From Arthrobacter sp. (GTDB taxonomy: Bacteria > Actinomycetota > Actinomycetes > Actinomycetales > Micrococcaceae), in assembly GCA_030146405.1 (NCBI GenBank), contig JASLBS010000163.1:1-49770 (forward strand): a stretch of DNA of 49,770 nt. The letters are read 5' to 3'. The position numbers and the translations under genes are program-made. Shown here in pieces: positions 1-8,274 of the stretch; within the stretch, counting starts at the first letter, position 1; every line of letters begins with the position of its first letter. Below the pieces are notes generated by a model. That model was not told the DNA's origin. It did not search any database and saw only the letters and a program-made list of their open reading frames with translations.

Positions 1-435
1 GAGCTTGCGTGCCACGTCGAGGCAGTTGTCGAAGTTGCCGTCCACCTGCAGGAGCTGCGCGCCGTGGGCGATCGCCTGGCTGAGCTTGCCCATGGAGATC
101 TTGCCGTCCGGCACGAGCACGGCGCAGGTGATGCCCGCCTGCGTCGCGTAGGCTGCCGCGGAGGCCGAGGTGTTGCCCGTGGACGCGCAGACCACGGCCT
201 TCGCCCCTGCGGCGACGGCAGCCGTCATGGCCATGGTCATGCCGCGATCCTTGAACGAGCCGGTGGGGTTCATGCCCTCGACCTTGAGGTAGACCGTGCT
301 CCCGGTCAGCTCGGACAGGTGGCGCGCATGGACCAGGGGGGTGCCTCCCTCACCGAGTGTGACCACCTCGGTGTCCTCGGTCACTGGCAGGCGTTCGGCG
401 TATTCGCGGATCACTCCGCGCCACTGGTGGGCCAC
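1..435 (-). CDS. thrC: Threonine synthase (partial, C-terminus beyond left edge)
   Basis: The product converts O-phospho-L-homoserine and water to threonine with pyridoxal phosphate, the last step of threonine synthesis in the cytoplasm. Only the first 145 codons are inside the window; the gene runs off the left edge. The PLP lysine lies in the motif GSFKDRG (Lys about residue 62), and the phosphate-binding region CASTGNTSA follows near residue 82, both typical of the thrC/cysK fold. The start is a GTG placed directly after the TAA stop of hom with no gap, so translation is probably coupled. It is the last visible gene of the argS-lysA-hom-thrC operon; homoserine kinase (thrB) would be expected next, outside the window. 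The family call is firm. Confidence 0.93.
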   Translation of the reverse strand, partial: MAHQWRGVIREYAERLPVTEDTEVVTLGEGGTPLVHARHLSELTGSTVYLKVEGMNPTGSFKDRGMTMAMTAAVAAGAKAVVCASTGNTSASAAAYATQAGITCAVLVPDGKISMGKLSQAIAHGAQLLQVDGNFDNCLDVARKL

Positions 436-1767
436 TTAGATTCCCTCTACTCGGAGAACGGATGAGACGGCGGTGATGACATCGAGTGCAGCGACCTGCT
501 CGACGGTCGCTGCGAGGGATGCCTCCGGTGCGCGGTGCGTGACGATGCGCAGCTCGGCCGTGGTGCCGCCGTCGGTCCCGCGCTGGTGGATCCGCTGCCG
601 CATGGTCTCGATAGACACACCGTTCTCGGCGAAGATCTGCGCTATCCGTGCCAGCACACCGGGCTGGTCCGCCACCTGCAGGGCGATGCAGTAACTGGTC
701 CGGACGGTGTCGATGCTCAGCGGCGGGACATGGCCAGTGGTGGTCTCCGTCCGGCCCGGACCACCGAGAACCATACGGCGTGCCGCGCTGATCACGTCCC
801 CGAGCACCGCCGACGCCGTGGGGGTACCACCGGCACCCTGGCCGTAGAACATCAGTTCGCCCGCGTTCTCGGCCTCGATGAACACGGCGTTGAACGCGCC
901 ACGCACGGCTGCGAGCGGGTGCGAGCGCGGCAGGAGGGTGGGGTGCACGCGCACGCCCACGCCCGCCTCCCCGGCGTCGTCGGTGAGCATCTCCGCGATC
1001 GCGAGGAGCTTGATCACGTAGCCGTCCTCCGTCGCGGCCGCGATGTCGTCCGCGGTGACACCCGTGATGCCATCGCAGTGGACGTTCTCGAGGGCGAAGC
1101 GCGTGTGGAAGGAGAGCGAGGCGAGGATCGCGGCCTTCGCCGCGGCGTCGTGCCCCTCGATGTCGGCCGTCGGGTCGGCCTCGGCGTACCCGAGATCCTG
1201 CGCGGCCTTGAGCGCGTCCGCGAAGGAAGCACCCGTGGAGTCCATCTGGTCGAGGATGTAGTTGGTGGTGCCGTTGACGATCCCCAGCACCCGCGTGATG
1301 CGGTCGCCGGAGAGACTGTCCCGGATGGGCCGCAGGATCGGGATGGCTCCGGCCACCGCGGCCTCGTAGGAGAGCTGCACACCCGCGGCGTCGGCCCGCT
1401 CGTAGAGTTCGGGGCCGTCCAGCGCGAGGAGCGCCTTGTTCCCGCTCACCACCGTTGCACCGTGCCCGATGGCGCGGAGGATCAGCGACTTGGCGGGCTC
1501 TATCCCGCCCATGAGCTCGATGACGATGTCAGCGTCCTCCACCAGCTTCCCGGCGTCCAGGGTGAGGAGGCCGGCGGGAAGATCGACGTCGCGCTCGGCG
1601 TCCAGGGTGCGGACCGCCACCCCAGTGAGTTCGAGGGGTGCACCGGCGCGACGGCCGAGGTTCTCGGCGTCCTCGAGGAGGATGCGGGCTACCTGGGAGC
1701 CGACGTTGCCGCAGCCGAGGAGGGCTACGCGCAGGGGGGTGACGGGTGGCGCTGCTGGTGAGTTCAT
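436..1767 (-). CDS. hom: Homoserine dehydrogenase
   Basis: This 443-residue enzyme reduces aspartate semialdehyde to homoserine with NAD(P)H, the branch point toward threonine and methionine. A Rossmann nucleotide motif GCGNVG sits at residues 18-23. The catalytic-domain signature NGTTNYIL is near residue 165, and a conserved lysine lies in DAAAKAAILA further on. A C-terminal ACT domain (about residues 358-430, with QPGVLARIAQIF) is the usual site of threonine feedback inhibition in actinobacterial Hom. Length is normal for the ACT-containing family. The start ATG overlaps the lysA stop by four bases (ATGA) and thrC begins immediately after its stop, so the three genes are translated as a tightly coupled set. 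Confidence 0.95.
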   Translation of the reverse strand: MNSPAAPPVTPLRVALLGCGNVGSQVARILLEDAENLGRRAGAPLELTGVAVRTLDAERDVDLPAGLLTLDAGKLVEDADIVIELMGGIEPAKSLILRAIGHGATVVSGNKALLALDGPELYERADAAGVQLSYEAAVAGAIPILRPIRDSLSGDRITRVLGIVNGTTNYILDQMDSTGASFADALKAAQDLGYAEADPTADIEGHDAAAKAAILASLSFHTRFALENVHCDGITGVTADDIAAATEDGYVIKLLAIAEMLTDDAGEAGVGVRVHPTLLPRSHPLAAVRGAFNAVFIEAENAGELMFYGQGAGGTPTASAVLGDVISAARRMVLGGPGRTETTTGHVPPLSIDTVRTSYCIALQVADQPGVLARIAQIFAENGVSIETMRQRIHQRGTDGGTTAELRIVTHRAPEASLAATVEQVAALDVITAVSSVLRVEGI

Positions 1768-3308
1768 GCTGTCCGGGGGGCTCCTGTATCCGTGGCGGGT
1801 GCTGCGGGTGCTCGCTGGACGTCCCTGCGGAACAGGTCCTCCTCGGTCTCGCCGCGCACGATCAACCGAGCGACGCCGTCGGCCACCGCCACGACGGGCG
1901 GGCGCGTCAGGTAGTTGTAGTTGCTCGCGAGCACCCAGCAGTAGGCGCCGGTGCCCGGAACAGCGAGGAGGTCACCGGCTCCGGTGTCCTCGGGGAGGTA
2001 GACGTCCCGCACAACAATGTCACCGCTCTCGCAGTGTTTTCCAACCACACGGGAGAGCAGCGGGTCCGCCGCGGGTGCCCGGGAGGCCAGGACGGCGGAG
2101 TAATCCGCGCCGTAGAGCACCGGGCGGGCGTTGTCGCTCATCCCACCGTCGACCGACACATAGCGTCGCGGATGCGTAACGGAGGTGTCCTGCACCACCT
2201 CGGAGCCGTTGGCAGCCGCGTCGACCCGGACGGTCTTCGTGGTGCCGGCGGTGTAGAGCGTGAACGTGGTGGGACCGGCGATCGCCCGTCCCGGCTCGAT
2301 CGAGATGCGGGGAACCTGCAGTCCCAGCTCCCGGCAGGTGGAGCCGACGACGCCGGCCATGGCGCGGGCGATCTCCGCGGCCGGGCGGGGCTCGTCCGCC
2401 TCGGTGTAGGCGATGCCGTAGCCCCCGCCGAGATCGAGTTCCGGCAGTTCGACGCCGTGCCGGTCGCGCACCGTGGCCAGGAAACCGAGCAGCCGGCGGG
2501 CAGCGAGCTCGAAGCCCTCGGGCTCGAAGATCTGCGACCCGATGTGGCAGTGCACGCCGAGGAGGTTGATCCCAGGGTGGGCCAGGGCGTCGGCCACCGC
2601 GCGCGCCGCCGGCGAGGAGACGTCGTCGTCCGCGGTATCACCGTCGGTGTCCGCGCGCTGGCCCGGCCCCTGCTCCGTGGTCAGCGACAGTCCGAATTTC
2701 TGGTCCTCGTGGGCCGTGGCGATGAACTCGTGCGTGTGCGCGTGCACACCAGGGGTGAGCCGCAGCATCACATTGGCTCGGCGGCCGCGTTCCACGGCGA
2801 GATCCCCGACGAGTGCCACCTCCTGCAGGCTGTCCACCACGATCCTGCCCAGATCGGCGTCGATGGCGCGCGTGATCTCGGCGGCCGACTTGTTGTTGCC
2901 GTGGAGTCCGATCCGGGATCCGGGCAGCCCGGCGCGCAGCGCGACCGCGAGCTCCCCACCGGAGCAGGTGTCCAGGCCGAGACCCTCCTCCCGCACCCAG
3001 TGAGCGACCTCGGTGCAGAGGAAGGACTTGCCCGCGTAGAACACGTCCACTCCCCCGCAGAGATCGGAGAACGCCTCGTTGAAGGCATCACGGAACATGG
3101 CCGCACGTGCGCGGAAATCGCGCTCGGACATCACGAACAGCGGAGTGCCGTACTGCTCCGCCAGTTCCTTCACGGAGACGCCGTCGACCTGCAGGACGCC
3201 GTCGGGCCCGCGGCCCACGTCCTCGGCCCACAGCTTCGCGTCCAGCTGCGCCTGGTCCGAGGGGACGGACAGCCAGCTCGGGGCCAGCGGGGAGGCTTCG
3301 ACCGTCAT
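1764..3308 (-). CDS. lysA: Diaminopimelate decarboxylase
   Basis: The product decarboxylates meso-diaminopimelate to L-lysine, the final lysine step, using PLP. The Schiff-base lysine is in YAGKSF (Lys about 94). Other family signatures are HCHIGSQI, the phosphate-binding EPGRAIAGP and the active-site CESGD, whose cysteine acts across the dimer interface. At 514 residues it is longer than many LysA proteins (about 420-470); part of the excess is an acidic insertion reading TDGDTADDDVSSP in the barrel domain. The ATG lies two bases after the argS TAG stop, with a purine-rich AAAGGA inside the end of argS as ribosome site. The argS-lysA pairing is the conserved actinobacterial arrangement. Confidence 0.95.
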   Translation of the reverse strand: MTVEASPLAPSWLSVPSDQAQLDAKLWAEDVGRGPDGVLQVDGVSVKELAEQYGTPLFVMSERDFRARAAMFRDAFNEAFSDLCGGVDVFYAGKSFLCTEVAHWVREEGLGLDTCSGGELAVALRAGLPGSRIGLHGNNKSAAEITRAIDADLGRIVVDSLQEVALVGDLAVERGRRANVMLRLTPGVHAHTHEFIATAHEDQKFGLSLTTEQGPGQRADTDGDTADDDVSSPAARAVADALAHPGINLLGVHCHIGSQIFEPEGFELAARRLLGFLATVRDRHGVELPELDLGGGYGIAYTEADEPRPAAEIARAMAGVVGSTCRELGLQVPRISIEPGRAIAGPTTFTLYTAGTTKTVRVDAAANGSEVVQDTSVTHPRRYVSVDGGMSDNARPVLYGADYSAVLASRAPAADPLLSRVVGKHCESGDIVVRDVYLPEDTGAGDLLAVPGTGAYCWVLASNYNYLTRPPVVAVADGVARLIVRGETEEDLFRRDVQRAPAAPATDTGAPRTA

Positions 3309-3310
3309 GA

Positions 3311-4951
3311 CTACATCCTTTCGGGAGCGGAGACGCCGAGGAGGTCGAGGCCGTTGGCCAGGACCTGCTGCGTGGCGTTGTTGAGCCAGAGCCGGGACCG
3401 GTGCACATCCTCCACAGGGGTCTCCCCGAGGGGCGCCACCCGGCAGGCGTCGTACCAGCGGTGGTAGGTACCGGCGATGACCTCGAGGTGGCGGGCCACG
3501 CGGTGCGGTTCGCGGAAGGTGGCGGACTGCGCCACCACTCCCGGGAACTGCCCGAGGGCGGCCAGCAGCTCGCCCTCCGTGGGGTGATCGAGCGATGCGG
3601 CATCGAAGCCGGACGTGTCCACGCCGGCGGAGACGGCATTGCGGGCGACGGCGTGGGTACGGGCGTGTGCGTACTGCACGTAGAACACGGGGTTCTCGTT
3701 CGTGTTCTTCTTCAGGAGTTCCGGGTCGATCGCCATGGCGGAGTCCGCCGGGGAGCGTCCCAGCGAGTACCGCAGCGCGTCCTTCCCGAGCCAGTCCAGC
3801 AGGTCACGCAGCTCGATGATGTTGCCCGCGCGCTTGGAGAGCCGCGCGCCGTTCACGGACACCATCTGTCCGATGAGCACCTGGATGTTCTCGTCCATGT
3901 CGTCCCCCGCGCAGGCGGCGATGGCACGGAGACGCCCGATGTAGCCGTGGTGGTCGGCGCCGAGGAGGTAGATCTTCTCGGGGAAGCCGCGATCCTTCTT
4001 GGACAGGTAGTACGCAGCGTCCGAGGCGAAGTAGGTGGGCTCCCCGTTGCTGCGGATGAGCACGCGGTCCTTGTCGTCCCCGAAGTCCGTGGTCCGCAGC
4101 CACACCGCGCCGTCCTCGTCGAACACATGACCCTGCGCGCGCAGCCGCTCCACGGCCTGCTCCACGGCGCCACCGCTGTGGAGCGCGGACTCCGAGAAGA
4201 AGACGTCGAAGTGCACACCGAAGTCGGTCAGCGTCTCCTTGATATCGGCCATCTGCGCCTCGTAGGCGAGCTCCCGCACCACGGGCAACGCGTCCTCGTC
4301 CGGGAGGTCGACGACCTCCGGCCGGGCGGCGACGACGGCGTGTCCGAGGTCCGCGATGTACTCGCCGGGGTAACCGCCCTCAGGGGTGGGGCGTCCCTTG
4401 ATGGCCGCGAGTACCGAGGCGGCGAAGTTGTTCATCTGCGTACCGGCGTCGTTGATGTAGTACTCGGCGGTGACCTCGGCCCCGCTGGCCCGCAGGACGC
4501 GGGCGATGGAATCCCCGAGGGCCGCCCAGCGCGTGTGCGCCAGGTGCAGCGGACCCGTGGGGTTCGCCGAGACGAACTCCATGTTGATGCTGGACCCGGC
4601 GAGCGCATCGTTGGTGCCGTAGGCGGGACCGGCCTCCACGATGGTACGCGCCAGTTCTCCGGCGGCCCCTGCGTCGAGCGTGACGTTCAGGAAGCCGGGC
4701 CCGGCGATGTCCACGCTCTTGACGCCCTTGATCCCGGCGAGGCGCTCGCTGAGCCGCTGCGCGAACTCGCGCGGGTTCATCCCTGCCTTCTTACCGAGCT
4801 GCAGGGCGATGTTCGTGGCCCAGTCCCCGTGCTCCCGGTTCTTCGGTCGCTCCACGCGCACCTCCGCGGGGAGCTCGATGGAGAAGTCGCCGGCCTCGAC
4901 GGCGGCTTCCAGGCATGCGGAGATGGCGGCAGAGAGTTCTTCGGGAGTCAC
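3311..4951 (-). CDS. argS: Arginyl-tRNA synthetase
   Basis: This class I aminoacyl-tRNA synthetase of 546 residues attaches arginine to tRNA-Arg. The HIGH-type motif appears as ANPTGPLHLAHTRWA (about residues 127-141), and the KMSKS-like loop as GARLSKRAGN. The C-terminal anticodon-binding helix bundle follows, rich in His/Arg. The GTG start at 4951 has no Shine-Dalgarno sequence. Instead the -10 hexamer TATGCT (complement of 4958-4963) is placed so that the expected transcription start falls on the G of GTG, indicating a leaderless transcript for the whole argS-lysA-hom-thrC operon. The window also carries a tRNA-Arg(CCG) at 8182, a substrate of this enzyme. Confidence 0.96.
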   Translation of the reverse strand: MTPEELSAAISACLEAAVEAGDFSIELPAEVRVERPKNREHGDWATNIALQLGKKAGMNPREFAQRLSERLAGIKGVKSVDIAGPGFLNVTLDAGAAGELARTIVEAGPAYGTNDALAGSSINMEFVSANPTGPLHLAHTRWAALGDSIARVLRASGAEVTAEYYINDAGTQMNNFAASVLAAIKGRPTPEGGYPGEYIADLGHAVVAARPEVVDLPDEDALPVVRELAYEAQMADIKETLTDFGVHFDVFFSESALHSGGAVEQAVERLRAQGHVFDEDGAVWLRTTDFGDDKDRVLIRSNGEPTYFASDAAYYLSKKDRGFPEKIYLLGADHHGYIGRLRAIAACAGDDMDENIQVLIGQMVSVNGARLSKRAGNIIELRDLLDWLGKDALRYSLGRSPADSAMAIDPELLKKNTNENPVFYVQYAHARTHAVARNAVSAGVDTSGFDAASLDHPTEGELLAALGQFPGVVAQSATFREPHRVARHLEVIAGTYHRWYDACRVAPLGETPVEDVHRSRLWLNNATQQVLANGLDLLGVSAPERM

Positions 4952-4957
4952 CCGTCA

Positions 4958-4963
4958 AGCATA
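4958..4963 (-). promoter_or_regulatory. -10 element of a leaderless argS promoter
   Basis: On the minus strand the hexamer TATGCT ends six bases before the GTG start of argS, so a normally spaced transcription start coincides with the first base of the start codon. No ribosome-binding site is seen, which agrees with a leaderless mRNA. A -35 element is not obvious. Confidence 0.5.
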
Positions 4964-5125
4964 GCGGCGCTACCCTCGGCCCCTTCCGTCCACGACGCAC
5001 CGGAGACCTCCGGTGTCCGGACACGCGCCGAATCCTCGAGCAGCAGTCCGCGGCGCAGGGGGAAACGAATAATGGTACGGAGCGTTGAAACAGTGACACG
5101 TCAGTGGCAGCTACAACCCTTCCTC

Positions 5126-5149
5126 GGCCCGGAGCCCTCCGGCCGGGCC
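5126..5149 (+). promoter_or_regulatory. Structured 5' leader with two mutually exclusive hairpins
   Basis: Upstream of the FMN-binding lipoprotein gene, an outer stem GGCCCGG/CCGGGCC (5126-5132 with 5143-5149) and an inner stem CCGGAG/CTCCGG (5129-5134 with 5137-5142) share bases and cannot both be fully formed. They end about 25 bases before the GTG start and its CAGGAG ribosome site. The rest of the 4952-5174 gap shows no clear gene. The pairing is visible; any switching role is inference. Confidence 0.35.
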
Positions 5150-5174
5150 TTCCGGCAACCATCAGGAGTTCCCC

Positions 5175-5702
5175 GTGACCACCTCAGGCCCGCTCCGGGC
5201 ATCCTCCTCCGCGCCGAGGCGCTTCCCCTTCGCAGCACCGGCCCTCACTGCCCTGGCCGTGGTGTCGATCCTCGGCACCGCGGGGTGCGCAGGAGCCGAC
5301 GCCGAGGCACCCGATGCGCAGACCACGCAAGGGGCGGCACCCGGGACCACCTCGCCGGACACGCCGGCGCCCGAGGCCGGTGGGGATGCAGCACCCGCGG
5401 GCCAGGCCTACCGGGACGGCACCTACACGCAGACGGGCACCTACCAGTCCCCTGCCGGGCCCGAGGACGTCGGGGTGACCATCACGCTGGAGTCCGATGC
5501 CGTCTCCGGCGTCGAGGTGGAGCCGATGCCCGACAACCCGACCACCACCGAGTACCAGGGGCGTTTCGCCGGCGGCATCTCGGAGGCCATCGTCGGGAAG
5601 AAACTCGATGACCTCTCCGTCGACAAGGTGGCCGGCTCGTCACTGACCAGCGGCGGTTTCAACGAGGCCGTGGGCAAGATCAAGAGCGAAGCCCAGCTGT
5701 AG
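5175..5702 (+). CDS. FMN-binding domain lipoprotein
   Basis: This 175-residue exported lipoprotein probably carries a covalently bound FMN outside the membrane. The N-terminus is basic, then hydrophobic (FAAPALTALAVVSILG), ending in a lipobox TAGC with the lipidated cysteine near residue 38. A low-complexity Ala/Pro/Thr linker (about 40-75) tethers the C-terminal FMN_bind-type domain (about 78-175). Its terminal segment GSSLTSGGFNEAV has the Thr/Ser-rich loop at which ApbE links FMN, with Thr about residue 158 the likely acceptor. The GTG start has a CAGGAG site seven bases upstream. It is followed after seven bases by apbE and then the membrane reductase, so it is probably the terminal flavin carrier of that cassette. 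The domain call is good; the redox partner is inferred. Confidence 0.82.
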   Translation: MTTSGPLRASSSAPRRFPFAAPALTALAVVSILGTAGCAGADAEAPDAQTTQGAAPGTTSPDTPAPEAGGDAAPAGQAYRDGTYTQTGTYQSPAGPEDVGVTITLESDAVSGVEVEPMPDNPTTTEYQGRFAGGISEAIVGKKLDDLSVDKVAGSSLTSGGFNEAVGKIKSEAQL

Positions 5703-5709
5703 CCTCCAG

Positions 5710-6567
5710 GTGGACTCCTTCAGCTTCGAGGCGATCGGAACGGGGTGGCGCGTGGACAGCGACGCGCCGCTGACGCCTGCCCTGCGTGCCGGGATGCTCC
5801 GCCTCGTCGAGGAGTACGACACCCTCTACTCCCGTTTCCGGCGGGATTCCGGGGTGACCCGCCTGGCGACCGACGGCGGTTTCCTCCCCCTGCCACCCCA
5901 CGGCGGAGAACTGGGCCGCCTCCTGCGCATCCTGTACGAACGGACGGACGGCGGCGTCTCCCCCCTGGTGGGCGACCGTCTCGCGGAGCAGGGGTACGAC
6001 GCCGACTACTCCCTGGTCCCCAGTGCACCGCCCTCGCCCGCGCTCCCCTGGGATCCTCGGCTCAGCTGGGACGACGACGGCATACGGCTGGAGCAACCCG
6101 CGATCCTCGACGTCGGGGCTGCGGGCAAGGGTCAGCTCGTGGACCTCGTGCTGGAGAGCCTGCTGGCCGCAGGGCACGGGAACGTCCTGGTGGACGCGGG
6201 AGGCGACATGCGTCGGGCTGGAACCGGCAGCATCACGGTCGCGCTCGAGCACCCGTACGATCCCACCTCGGCCGTGGGCACGGTGCAGCTCGGCTCCGGC
6301 GCCCTCTGTGCCTCTGCCGCCAACCGGCGGGTGTGGGGCGATGGCCTCCACCATGTGCTTGATGCCCGGACGGGCCGTACGGTGGACACCGTGGTGGCCA
6401 CGTGGGTGCTCGCCGCGGACGCGATGACCGCGGACGGGCTCTGCACCGCGCTCTTCCTCACCGATCCCGCAACCCTCGCCGCGGACTTCGCCTTCGACTA
6501 CGTCATCGTCCACTCGGACGGGCGCGCCCGGTACTCCACCCCACTCGCAGGAGCCCTCTTCACATGA
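5710..6567 (+). CDS. apbE: FAD:protein FMN transferase (ApbE family)
   Basis: ApbE enzymes cut FAD and transfer the FMN half to a Thr/Ser of a target protein; the obvious target here is the lipoprotein encoded just upstream. Visible signatures are DVGAAGKG (about residues 134-141) and the metal/FAD-binding VDAGGDMRRAG (about 162-172), followed by the C-terminal GLCTALFL segment. At 285 residues it is near the short end of the family, and no signal peptide is evident, so it may act in the cytoplasm before export or depend on another route. The GTG start lies seven bases after the lipoprotein stop. Its stop overlaps the start of the next gene (ATGA). Confidence 0.88.
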   Translation: MDSFSFEAIGTGWRVDSDAPLTPALRAGMLRLVEEYDTLYSRFRRDSGVTRLATDGGFLPLPPHGGELGRLLRILYERTDGGVSPLVGDRLAEQGYDADYSLVPSAPPSPALPWDPRLSWDDDGIRLEQPAILDVGAAGKGQLVDLVLESLLAAGHGNVLVDAGGDMRRAGTGSITVALEHPYDPTSAVGTVQLGSGALCASAANRRVWGDGLHHVLDARTGRTVDTVVATWVLAADAMTADGLCTALFLTDPATLAADFAFDYVIVHSDGRARYSTPLAGALFT

Positions 6568-8075
6568 CCGCCGCACTCGACCGCCTGCTGGGCAGGATCA
6601 CCATGTACCGGCTGACGCTCGGCCTCCTCCTGGTCCTGACGGTCGAGGCCCTCGTCCTCTCCCTGGCGGGCCTGCTCGCCTTCACCCCCGGCGAGATCGC
6701 GGGGACCCTGGCGGCGGCGGTGGGCGGCACGTTCATCGGCACCCGCCTCATGGCGCTGATCCTGCGGCTGCGTCCGCACGCCGATTCATCGCTCATCACG
6801 GGCCTGATCGTGTTCCTCATCATGTTCCCGTCGGACACCCCGGAAGGGCTCGGCGGCATCCTCGTGGCAGGCCTCGCGGCCGGTGCCTCCAAGTTCCTCC
6901 TCGCCGTCCGCGGGCGGCACATGGTCAACCCGGCCGCGGCTGGTGCCGTGGTGGCGACCCTGCTGGGAGTGGGCGTGGCGGGCTGGTGGGTGGCCAACGC
7001 CTATCTGCTGCCGGTGGTCCTGATCGGTACGGCCCTGATCCTCCACCGCACACGGAAGTTCTCCATGGCGGCGGTGTTCCTCGCGGTGAGCATCGGCATC
7101 CTGCTCTACGGCCTCGTACAGAACGGCATGCAGGTGGGGGACGGTCTCCGACTGATCCTGACGTCCTACCCCGTCCTGTTCCTGCTCGGCTTCATGCTGA
7201 CCGAGCCGCTCACCCTGCCTCCCCTGCGCCGGCAGCAGTGGCTGGTGGCTGCGATCGTGGCCACCGTGCTGGCACTGCAGCTGAGCGTGGGGCCCGTGTT
7301 CCTGGGGCCGGAGTTCGCCCTGGTGATCGGCAACCTCGCCGCCTTCCTCCTCGGCCAGCGGCGCGGGGTGCGGTTGTCCTTCGCCGGCTCCCGGCCCCTG
7401 ACGCCCACCAGCACGGAGCTGGTCTTCGAGCCGGATCATCCCGTGCGGTTCCGGGCGGGCCAGTACATGGAACTGAGCATGCCGCATGCGGAGGCGGACG
7501 GCCGCGGCAGCCGCAGGGTGTTCAGCATCACGTCCGCTCCACAGGATGCCGGCATCCTCTGCTTCGGGCTCCGCACGGCGGAGTCCGGCAGTTCGTTCAA
7601 GCGCACGCTCCTCGGCCTGCCCCGGGACGCGCGGATCACCGGGACCGTGGTGGGCGGGGACTTCACCCTGCCCCGGAATCCGTCCGTCCCCCTGCTCCTG
7701 GCCGCCGGCGGGATCGGCGTGACGCCGTTCATCAGTCAGCTCCGGGACCTGGCGGCCCGGGGCGAGGAGCGCGACGTCGTCCTGGTCTACGTGGTCCGCG
7801 ACGAGCAGGACATCGCGTACCGCGACGAGCTCGAGCAGCTCGGTGTCCGTGTGGTGCTGTTCCTGACGGCGGGGGGCGAACCACCCGCGCTTCCCGCACG
7901 CTGGGTTCCTGGCGGTACGGAGCCGACGGCAGCCCGGTTCCTGGAGACCGTCCCGGACCTCCCCGCGCGGCGTGTCCTGGTCTCCGGGTCGCCGTCGTTC
8001 ATCGGCCGGATCCGCGCCGAGATCCGCGCAGCCGGTGGCGCCCGGGTGCGTACCGACGCGTTCATCGGTTACTGA
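6564..8075 (+). CDS. Membrane RnfD/NqrB-like domain fused to FAD/NAD(P)H reductase module
   Basis: This 503-residue protein couples cytoplasmic NAD(P)H to a membrane electron path. Residues about 15-265 form eight to ten transmembrane helices with RnfD/NqrB-like features: HMVNPAAAGA (about 119-128) and GFMLTEPLTLPP (about 209-220). No SGAT-type flavinylation site is evident in this half. Residues about 270-503 are a ferredoxin-NADP reductase module with the FAD motif RVFSITS (318-324) and the NAD-binding AGGIGVTPF (381-389). The ATG at 6564 overlaps the apbE stop by four bases; longer upstream readings run through apbE and are rejected. With the FMN lipoprotein and ApbE it makes a minimal transmembrane flavin electron-transfer unit. 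The final acceptor is unknown. Confidence 0.85.
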   Translation: MTAALDRLLGRITMYRLTLGLLLVLTVEALVLSLAGLLAFTPGEIAGTLAAAVGGTFIGTRLMALILRLRPHADSSLITGLIVFLIMFPSDTPEGLGGILVAGLAAGASKFLLAVRGRHMVNPAAAGAVVATLLGVGVAGWWVANAYLLPVVLIGTALILHRTRKFSMAAVFLAVSIGILLYGLVQNGMQVGDGLRLILTSYPVLFLLGFMLTEPLTLPPLRRQQWLVAAIVATVLALQLSVGPVFLGPEFALVIGNLAAFLLGQRRGVRLSFAGSRPLTPTSTELVFEPDHPVRFRAGQYMELSMPHAEADGRGSRRVFSITSAPQDAGILCFGLRTAESGSSFKRTLLGLPRDARITGTVVGGDFTLPRNPSVPLLLAAGGIGVTPFISQLRDLAARGEERDVVLVYVVRDEQDIAYRDELEQLGVRVVLFLTAGGEPPALPARWVPGGTEPTAARFLETVPDLPARRVLVSGSPSFIGRIRAEIRAAGGARVRTDAFIGY

Positions 8076-8134
8076 TCGTCCCTCCGCCGGACGGCCGGTT
8101 CGGCCCTGACCGTTTTCCCGACCCATCCGCCACC

Positions 8135-8143
8135 TGCTAAGCT
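8135..8143 (+). promoter_or_regulatory. Extended -10 promoter of tRNA-Arg
   Basis: The sequence TGC-TAAGCT is a good extended -10 element 39 bases before the tRNA. A weak -35 (TTTTCC) is about 19 bases upstream. A small GGCCG/CGGCC hairpin at 8093-8105 followed by CTGACCGTTTT may end the preceding operon. Confidence 0.5.
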
Positions 8144-8181
8144 TCAGAGGTCCCATTCGGGTACGGGATATCCCGTGTTCC

Positions 8182-8254
8182 GCCTTCGTAGCTCAGGGGA
8201 TAGAGCGTCTGCCTCCGGAGCAGAAGGTCGTAGGTTCGAATCCTATCGAGGGCA
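8182..8254 (+). tRNA. tRNA-Arg(CCG)
   Basis: A full cloverleaf is visible: acceptor stem GCCTTCG/CGAGGGC with one G-U pair, D arm GCTC...GAGC, anticodon stem TCTGC/GCAGA, anticodon loop CTCCGGA with anticodon CCG at 8215-8217, and T arm GTAGG-TTCGAAT-CCTAT. The discriminator base is A, and CCA is not encoded (the next bases are CCC). It reads the arginine codon CGG, which is common in this genome. Confidence 0.95.
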
Positions 8255-8274
8255 CCCTGACTCGCGCAGAGTCC

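Noticed and set aside
5146..5160. S-box riboswitch-like GGCAACC before the lipoprotein gene
   Set aside because: The other conserved parts of the SAM riboswitch are absent and the downstream gene is not in sulfur metabolism.
5072..5611. Alternative ORF from ATG 5072 with an AGGGGGA site
   Set aside because: It continues in the wrong frame through the FMN lipoprotein gene and encodes an Arg/Pro-rich shadow sequence with no domain.
3401..5611. Long plus-strand ORF antisense to argS
   Set aside because: It is the usual GC-rich antisense shadow; argS has full family motifs on the other strand.
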